Of a stretch of 18,701 nucleotides of DNA, positions 14,360-18,701 are shown in pieces. Source of the DNA: an uncultured Oscillospiraceae bacterium (GTDB lineage: Bacteria; Bacillota; Clostridia; Oscillospirales; Ruminococcaceae); the NCBI GenBank assembly GCA_934232845.1, contig CAKQGD010000035.1:1-18701 (forward strand), in the 5' to 3' direction. Made by a program: the position numbers and the translations under genes. The notes beneath the pieces are model-generated. The model saw only the letters and a program-made list of their open reading frames with translations, had not been told where the DNA came from and did no database searches. Every line of letters begins with the position of its first letter. Positions within the stretch are counted from its first letter, which is position 1.

Positions 14360-15901
14360 TTACAGCGGAATATTTCCGTGCTTGCGGTAGGGGCGTCCCT
14401 TTTCTCTGCCCCAGAACATCCGCAGCGCCTGGATGATCTTAATTCTCGACTCGGCCGGTTCGATGACATCTTCGAACTTTCCAAGCTCGGCAGAGCGGTA
14501 AGGATTCAAGAACTCATCTTCGTACGCCTTTTTGTACATTTCTCTGGCTGCCGCCGGATCTTCGGCCTGCTCAATTTCGTTCTTGTAAAGAACCTTTACC
14601 GCGGCGTCAGATCCGACCACTGCGCGCTCACAGGTCGGCCATGCAATGACGTAGTCAGCCTTCATATCGATGCTGCACATCGCCTGTGTTGCGCCGCCGT
14701 AAGATTTTCTGATCGGCATAACGATTTTGGGAACGGTAGATTCTGCCCATGCATAGAGCATCTTGGCGCCGTGCCGGATGATGCCGCCGTATTCCTGGCT
14801 GACGCCGGGCATATATCCCGGAACGTCTACGATCGACAGAAGCGGAATGTTGAAAGAGTCACAGGTACGGATAAAACGCGCAGCTTTGCAGGAGGCATTG
14901 ATGTCAAGGCAGCCGGCCATGCAGTTGGGCTGGCTGGCGACGACGCCGACCGGCATGCCGCCCATACGGATAAAGCCAACGACAATATTCTGCGCATACA
15001 GCGGAGAAATCTCAAAGAAGAAGCCATTATCAGCGATTTTCGTGATGACGCTCTTCATATCATAGGCCTTGCGCTTATCCTCAGGAATGATGTCGTTGAG
15101 TTCTTCGATTCTGCGGTTGATATCGTCGGTGCATTCCTCGACCGGCGGAAGAACTCTGCAGTTATCCGGCAGGAAACTCAGCAGGCATTTGATCTGCTCG
15201 ATACACTGATAGTCATCCTTGGCCATAACATGGCAAAGTCCGGATTTAGTGCTGTGCGTTGTCGCACCGCCGAGCGTTTCAAAATCCACGACTTCTCCGG
15301 TCACTTCCTTGATAACGGCAGGACCGGTGATGAAAGCCTTACTGGACTTGTCAACCATGATGAGGAAATCGTTAAGAGCGGGGGAATATGACGCACCGCC
15401 CGCACAGCTTCCCATCAGGGCGGAAATCTGCGGAATGACGCCCGAAGAGTTTACGTTGTTGTAAAACACGGTGCCGTATACCGCAGCACCGGGGCCTTCC
15501 TGCAGTCTGCCGCCGCCGGAATCATTCAGTCCGATGATGGGAGCACCGGCTTCCAGAGCCAGTTCCTGCATTCTGGCGAGCTTCAATCCATGCATTTCGC
15601 CCATTGCACCGCCCAAGACGGTAAAATCCTGTGCGTAAGCAAAAGCTCTTCTGCCGTTGATCAGCCCGTGTCCGGTGACAATTCCGTCTGCAGGCGCATC
15701 GACCTTGTCCATGCCGAAGCGCGTCGCTCTTGGTTTTACGAACATGTTGTATTCTACAAAGGTTCCTTCATCAAACAGCAGGTCAATGCGCTCTCTGGCA
15801 GTCAGCTTTCCCTTGGCGTGCTGCTTTTCGATTCGCTTTTCTCCGCCTTGCTGCAGGATGTGTTCCTTTTTTTCAAACATGGTCTGAAGCTTTTGATTCA
15901 T
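14360..15901 (-). CDS. acyl-CoA carboxyltransferase subunit (PccB/MmdA family)
   Basis: Proteins of this family (carboxyl_trans domain, about 510 residues; here 513) move a carboxyl group between biotin and an acyl-CoA. They serve either in carboxylases (propionyl-CoA, beta subunit) or in sodium-pumping decarboxylases (methylmalonyl-CoA, alpha subunit). Visible motifs are KGKLTARERIDLLFDEGTF (30-48), NDSGGGRLQEG (126-136), the oxyanion-forming SCAGGASYSPAL (165-176), VTGEVVDFETLGGATTHSTKSG (200-221), and the second half with VDVPGYMPGVSQEYGGIIRHGAKMLYAWAE and SYGGATQAM. The usual second-half motif AWPTAExAVMGAKGAV is altered to AWPTCERAVVGSDAAV. No biotin carboxylase, biotin carrier or membrane decarboxylase subunit is adjacent, so its partners are elsewhere. 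GGAG lies 9 nt before the ATG. It is preceded by a promoter and long leader of its own. Confidence 0.9.
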   Translation of the reverse strand: MNQKLQTMFEKKEHILQQGGEKRIEKQHAKGKLTARERIDLLFDEGTFVEYNMFVKPRATRFGMDKVDAPADGIVTGHGLINGRRAFAYAQDFTVLGGAMGEMHGLKLARMQELALEAGAPIIGLNDSGGGRLQEGPGAAVYGTVFYNNVNSSGVIPQISALMGSCAGGASYSPALNDFLIMVDKSSKAFITGPAVIKEVTGEVVDFETLGGATTHSTKSGLCHVMAKDDYQCIEQIKCLLSFLPDNCRVLPPVEECTDDINRRIEELNDIIPEDKRKAYDMKSVITKIADNGFFFEISPLYAQNIVVGFIRMGGMPVGVVASQPNCMAGCLDINASCKAARFIRTCDSFNIPLLSIVDVPGYMPGVSQEYGGIIRHGAKMLYAWAESTVPKIVMPIRKSYGGATQAMCSIDMKADYVIAWPTCERAVVGSDAAVKVLYKNEIEQAEDPAAAREMYKKAYEDEFLNPYRSAELGKFEDVIEPAESRIKIIQALRMFWGREKGRPYRKHGNIPL

Positions 15902-16019
15902 ATAACATTCTCCAATAATCTAAACTTTGATTTCTCAGACAGCCATCAATGAGCCCTTTTTTTCAGGTGTGCAAAGAGACTGCGAAACGGGAAACGTATA
16001 GTCAAAAGTGCGTTTTTTC

Positions 16020-16049
16020 AAGATACTTTATAACGGCGTTTTGTGTCAA
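16020..16049 (-). promoter_or_regulatory. promoter of the carboxyltransferase gene
   Basis: Minus-strand TTGACA (16044-16049), 18 bp, TATCTT (16020-16025). The -10 box is identical to that of the crotonase promoter at 18236-18241. The leader would be about 110 nt long. Confidence 0.6.
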
Positions 16050-16092
16050 AAATTCAATTCATTGAGATATGCAATATTCCCATATAAACGCA

Positions 16093-16133
16093 ACGTAGAA
16101 CGCGAACACAAGGACGGAGTTCGCGTTCTACGT
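16093..16133. repeat. perfect 15-bp inverted repeat
   Basis: ACGTAGAACGCGAAC (16093-16107) and GTTCGCGTTCTACGT (16119-16133) form a long GC-containing stem with an 11-nt loop. It lacks a proper T-run on either strand (minus tail TGCGTTTATATG). It sits about 44 nt upstream of the carboxyltransferase -35 box. It may end the amidohydrolase transcript or be an operator-like or structural element. Confidence 0.6.
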
Positions 16134-16297
16134 CGTAAAAATAACGGATGAAGAGTTACTCTACGCCTACCATGCAAGCTATGGTAACGCCTGCCGCTCT
16201 GCAGAGCTGTTTCTTAAACAAGAATATCAAAGCAGCAGCCCATCATATGGGAAAATCCGATGTCGCGGGAATCCCGCGTTTTAGGTCGGACTATAGA

Positions 16298-17290
16298 TTA
16301 ATACAGGCCCTTCCAAGGAGACAGGTCAAGGCCGCACTGCTCGAATCTTTCACCGAGGAAGTTCAGCGCGTTCTTGTACATCACCTTTTCGAGAATGCCG
16401 GGTCTGAGTTCGACGTCATCCTGCCACTGCTGCAAAATCTTTTCAAGGCTGAAGACGCCCCATTCAGAACCGAAAATGAACTTGTCCTGAAGACGTCTGT
16501 TCATATCGTAAACCATGCACTCGGGGAAGTACTTCGGCAGCATGCCGGAGGTCTCCCGCATAACGTTGCCCTTATGCATTGCGACGTGGTTGATTACTTC
16601 CGGCCACGGCTCGGCGGCGTGCAGGGCGATCACTTTCAGTCTCGGGAAGTCGGCGGCCACTTCGTCGACATCGAGCGGCTGGCAGTAGGTCATGCTGTAG
16701 AAGCCGTCACCGCCGGGGGAACCGCTGCCCATGCCGGTGTAACCGACGTGGAACTGAACGGGAGCGCCGAGGTCCTGGCACAGATCCCACAGGGGATAGA
16801 AGCGCTTGTCGTTTACGCGGAAACGCTGCGTGCACTGCTGGAACTTCAAACCGATCAGCTTGAGATCCTTGATGGCGTGCTCAGCGACGTCGAGAGCGTG
16901 CTGACCCTGCCAGGGATCCACAGAGCCCCATGCGCCGAAGAAAGCATCCGGATATTTCTGCCACAGATCGTAAACGAACTCGTTGCTCGTCGGAGGCTCG
17001 CCGGTGCTGCTGGTGGCGTCCCAAGCGACAGGCTGCATCGCAACGCCGTGCTTAACGGCGTCATCCGCCATCATCTGAGGAGTGGTGCGGTCAAACTCGT
17101 TCTTCAGATCCTCCAGAGTGCCGCCGTTGGGCTGCTTGGCAGCCCAGGTGGGCTGAGTGTACTTTCTGGAAGCCAGCATCGCCTTCATTGCGGGCGGATA
17201 ACCACCGGTGACAAAGGGATGAGCATGGATGTCGATGATCTTAAAGCCTCTATCTTCGAGGGTCATAATTTTTCTTTTTTCTTCGGCCAT
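16298..17290 (-). CDS. amidohydrolase_2-family TIM-barrel hydrolase/decarboxylase
   Basis: This superfamily (relatives include ACMSD-type decarboxylases, 4-oxalomesaconate hydratase and CouO-type beta-ketoacyl-CoA hydrolases) uses a metal in a TIM barrel. The protein has 330 residues. Likely metal-site positions are H22 and H24 in IIDIHAHPF, H181 in VQFHVGYTG and H224 in VIALHAAEPWPE. The last conserved acid falls at E276 in FGSEWG, where the family usually has Asp (GSD). GGAGA precedes the start. It lies 153 nt downstream of the crotonase and upstream of the carboxyltransferase on the same strand, so it likely acts on an organic acid or CoA thioester. Whether it hydrolyses, hydrates or decarboxylates cannot be told from sequence. 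Confidence 0.85.
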   Translation of the reverse strand: MAEEKRKIMTLEDRGFKIIDIHAHPFVTGGYPPAMKAMLASRKYTQPTWAAKQPNGGTLEDLKNEFDRTTPQMMADDAVKHGVAMQPVAWDATSSTGEPPTSNEFVYDLWQKYPDAFFGAWGSVDPWQGQHALDVAEHAIKDLKLIGLKFQQCTQRFRVNDKRFYPLWDLCQDLGAPVQFHVGYTGMGSGSPGGDGFYSMTYCQPLDVDEVAADFPRLKVIALHAAEPWPEVINHVAMHKGNVMRETSGMLPKYFPECMVYDMNRRLQDKFIFGSEWGVFSLEKILQQWQDDVELRPGILEKVMYKNALNFLGERFEQCGLDLSPWKGLY

Positions 17291-17390
17291 GATGCATTTC
17301 TCCTTTACAATAATTTAGTATCTAAGTATGAAAACTCAAGCGAGTTAACGGTACGAAACGTGTGAGCGCTTTTGCGCCCCGCCGCTTCTC

Positions 17391-17416
17391 TTTGCCCGCT
17401 GAATCCGCCGGGCAAA
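17391..17416 (-). repeat. intercistronic hairpin, crotonase-amidohydrolase
   Basis: TTTGCCCG (17391-17398) pairs perfectly with CGGGCAAA (17409-17416) around a 10-nt loop. On the minus strand it is followed by GAGAAG rather than a T-run, so RNA stabilisation or processing fits better than termination. It lies about 30 nt after the crotonase stop. Confidence 0.5.
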
Positions 17417-17443
17417 ATGTCGATACGGCAGAAAAGACGAAGC

Positions 17444-18148
17444 TCAGATCAGGTTGAAATACAGATTCTCGGCAACGCCGGCCACAGACTGAATCCCGCC
17501 GATGTTTGCGGTGGCGGCATTGAAGGAAGCCTTGATGGCTGCAACGGCCTTCGCATCGAGCTTGATGCCGTCGGCCATCTTGTCAGCCTCGGCGAGAAGC
17601 TCTTCCGGAGCGACTACCTTATTCACAAGACCCCACTGTGCAAACTGCTCTGCGGAATACTTGGCGCCGGAGAAGAGAATTTCACGGGCGCGCTTTTCAC
17701 CGACAACATGTGCCAGATATGCGGTGCCAAAGCCGGGATCCATACCCACCATGCGGAAAACGGCGGTGCTGGAAGCAACCGTCATATCGCACACGAGATC
17801 GAGAATATAGCCGCCGCCGACAGCAAAGCCGTTTACGGCGCAGATAACGGGCTTGGGAATCTCACGGATCGCCTTGATCAGCTGCGCGAGCAGATCGGGC
17901 ATAGGCAGGGTTTCAAGAGGAAGGGGCTCTGCTTCAGAGGGGCTCATGTCGCCGCCGATCGTGAAAAATTTATCACCCGTGCCGGTCAGAATAACAGCGC
18001 GGACGCTCTTATCTTCCCAAGCGCATCTGAATGCGGCGGCAAGCTCGCACAGAGTGTGGTTGGTGAACATGTTTCTTTTTTCGGGGCGGTTGATGGTGAT
18101 TCTTGCCTTTCCATCATATACTTCGTAGAGAATATCCTGAAATTCCAT
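17444..18148 (-). CDS. crotonase-superfamily enzyme, MenB/BadI-like
   Basis: This is a CoA-thioester enzyme of the enoyl-CoA hydratase/isomerase fold, 234 residues from the ATG at 18148. That start has GGGAGG 10 nt upstream; a GTG at 18172 would overlap this site. The oxyanion-hole glycines are in FTIGGD (62-67) and FAVGGGYIL (108-116). The two hydratase glutamates are absent: I115 and G135 occupy their places. CDMTVASSTAVF (120-131), the D137-containing GMDPGFGTAY and VVGEKRAREILF (148-159) resemble MenB (naphthoate synthase) and BadI (2-ketocyclohexanecarboxyl-CoA hydrolase) more than FadB-type hydratases. A C-C bond forming or cleaving activity is therefore a better guess than hydration. 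It follows the symporter gene and precedes the amidohydrolase. Confidence 0.88.
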   Translation of the reverse strand: MEFQDILYEVYDGKARITINRPEKRNMFTNHTLCELAAAFRCAWEDKSVRAVILTGTGDKFFTIGGDMSPSEAEPLPLETLPMPDLLAQLIKAIREIPKPVICAVNGFAVGGGYILDLVCDMTVASSTAVFRMVGMDPGFGTAYLAHVVGEKRAREILFSGAKYSAEQFAQWGLVNKVVAPEELLAEADKMADGIKLDAKAVAAIKASFNAATANIGGIQSVAGVAENLYFNLI

Positions 18149-18235
18149 TTTCCTGTAGCCTCCCTTTTTCACTGCCGGAATTCCGGCTTATAGCGTTTTT
18201 AAACCCAAAGTAGTGATAAAAACACTTATAGATAA

Positions 18236-18264
18236 AAGATAACATCAATTCGTAATAAAGTCAA
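18236..18264 (-). promoter_or_regulatory. promoter of the crotonase-amidohydrolase genes
   Basis: Minus-strand TTGACT (18259-18264), 17 bp, TATCTT (18236-18241). The implied leader is about 80 nt. The architecture closely matches the carboxyltransferase promoter at 16020-16049. Confidence 0.6.
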
Positions 18265-18387
18265 ATGGTAACCTGTTCAAAAATTTTGTCGGTCTTTTAG
18301 TAATAATGTGCGTGCCGCCCGAAGAGAAGTTCGCTATTCGAACAAAAAGAGAAAAGGTCTTTCTTTTTTGCGGAAAATCCGAAACAA

Positions 18388-18423
18388 AAGACCCTCCGCT
18401 CTGTTTTTGGAGCGAAGGGTCTT
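18388..18423 (-). terminator. terminator of the symporter gene
   Basis: AAGACCCTCCGCT (18388-18400) pairs with AGCGAAGGGTCTT (18411-18423) with a single C/A mismatch and a 10-nt loop, followed on the minus strand by TTGTTTC. It lies 15 nt after the symporter stop codon. Confidence 0.8.
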
Positions 18424-18438
18424 GATCGGCTGAATCGC

Positions 18439-18701
18439 TTACTTGGAGCGGGCCAGTTCAAATTCATCCAGAATACTTTTTTCAGGAGCGGGAGACAGCA
18501 GGCTTACTACGACAATGACAACGCTGGCGACAATAAAACCGGGAAGCAGCTCATAGATGTTCCATATGCCGCCGAGAGGACGTACGAGGAATTTCCATAC
18601 AAAGATCATCACGCCGCCCGCGATCATGCCCGCGAGCGCACCCTGCTTGGTGGAGCGTTTCCAGAAAAGAGCGAACAGAACGACCGGCCCGAAAGCCGCG
18701 C
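18439..18701 (-). CDS. sodium:solute symporter, C-terminal part (partial)
   Basis: The last 86 complete codons of a membrane transporter; the gene runs off the right edge. The frame remains open to the window end, upstream of the first internal ATG at 18627. It begins AAFGPVVLFALFWKRSTKQG (the stretch that closes the central helices in PutP-like proteins), then GALAGMIAGGVMIFVWKFLVRPLGG and IYELLPGFIVASVVIVVVSLLSP, two membrane helices, and a charged tail (EKSILDEFELARSK). This pattern is typical of the SSS family (TC 2.A.21), close to the sodium/proline symporter PutP. Because the downstream genes handle acyl-CoA chemistry, the real substrate may be an organic acid rather than proline. It has its own terminator. 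Confidence 0.88.
   Translation of the reverse strand, partial: AAFGPVVLFALFWKRSTKQGALAGMIAGGVMIFVWKFLVRPLGGIWNIYELLPGFIVASVVIVVVSLLSPAPEKSILDEFELARSK

Larger units (their letters stand above)
15902..16297. other. 396-nt non-coding interval with promoter and hairpins
   Basis: No supported gene. It contains the promoter and about 110-nt leader of the carboxyltransferase gene, a very strong 15-bp hairpin (16093-16133), and a smaller nested inverted repeat at 16256-16290 (TCCGA...CGCGGGA-A-TCCCGCG...TCGGA). The latter lies soon after the amidohydrolase stop and is a possible terminator. No riboswitch class was recognised in the leader. Confidence 0.5.

Noticed and set aside
14378..15391. Plus-strand open frame of 337 codons inside the carboxyltransferase gene
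   Set aside because: Antisense shadow; the minus strand carries all the family motifs.
15902..16019. Riboswitch in the carboxyltransferase leader
   Set aside because: The leader is about 110 nt, but I could not recognise a conserved aptamer core (for example TPP, cobalamin, SAM or glycine), so no call is made.
16148..17365. Plus-strand open frame of 405 codons opposite the amidohydrolase
   Set aside because: It is the antisense shadow of a clear enzyme gene, has no convincing ribosome site and encodes no recognisable domain. Long antisense frames are common in GC-moderate genes.

Overview
The window reads as chromosomal DNA of a low-GC-lineage but GC-moderate Clostridia bacterium, probably from the Ruminococcaceae/Oscillospiraceae part of the class. 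This is inferred from strong GGAGG ribosome sites, Bacillota-type sigma-A promoters (TTGACA/TATAAT, 17 bp), the SRP RNA-dnaX-ybaB-recR gene order, the metG-tatD pair, a Gram-positive type NADP glutamate dehydrogenase and an anaerobe-style acyl-CoA gene set. There are no transposases, integrases, CRISPR arrays or plasmid functions. Most of the window is core genome, with a small accessory flavour at 6.2-7.8 kb and 13.4-18.7 kb.

Layout. (1) Positions 1-358: the last codons of an unidentified gene, a bidirectional terminator and a tRNA-Leu(CAA) with its own promoter. (2) 359-6706, all on the minus strand: gdhA, tatD, metG, a MATE efflux pump and its MarR-type regulator. The marR promoter carries a perfect palindrome between its -35 and -10 boxes. 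(3) 7008-7752: a divergent pair, a small membrane-anchored protein (minus) and an XRE-type repressor (plus), separated by a control region with three direct repeats. (4) 7812-9044: the 23S rRNA methyltransferase rlmI (minus). (5) 9251-13424: a tightly packed plus-strand unit, SRP RNA - dnaX - ybaB - recR - gtrA-like - smpB - tmRNA. It has one strong promoter at its head and one strong terminator at its end. Two essential RNAs therefore bracket five protein genes for DNA replication/repair and ribosome rescue. (6) 13620-14148: a small lipoprotein gene broken by an apparent frameshift. (7) 14360-18701, minus strand: a biotin-dependent acyl-CoA carboxyltransferase subunit, an amidohydrolase_2-family TIM-barrel enzyme, a MenB/BadI-like crotonase and the end of a sodium:solute symporter that runs off the right edge.

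How the parts may work together. The MarR/MATE pair looks like a ligand-responsive drug-export module under autoregulation. The XRE/membrane-protein pair looks like a self-controlled small switch. The last four genes plausibly form an uptake-and-degradation module for an organic acid processed as a CoA thioester: a symporter brings the acid in, the crotonase and amidohydrolase act on ring or beta-keto chemistry, and the carboxyltransferase handles a carboxyl group. The crotonase lacks both canonical hydratase glutamates and resembles C-C bond forming/cleaving members, so simple beta-oxidation is less likely. The substrate cannot be named from sequence alone.
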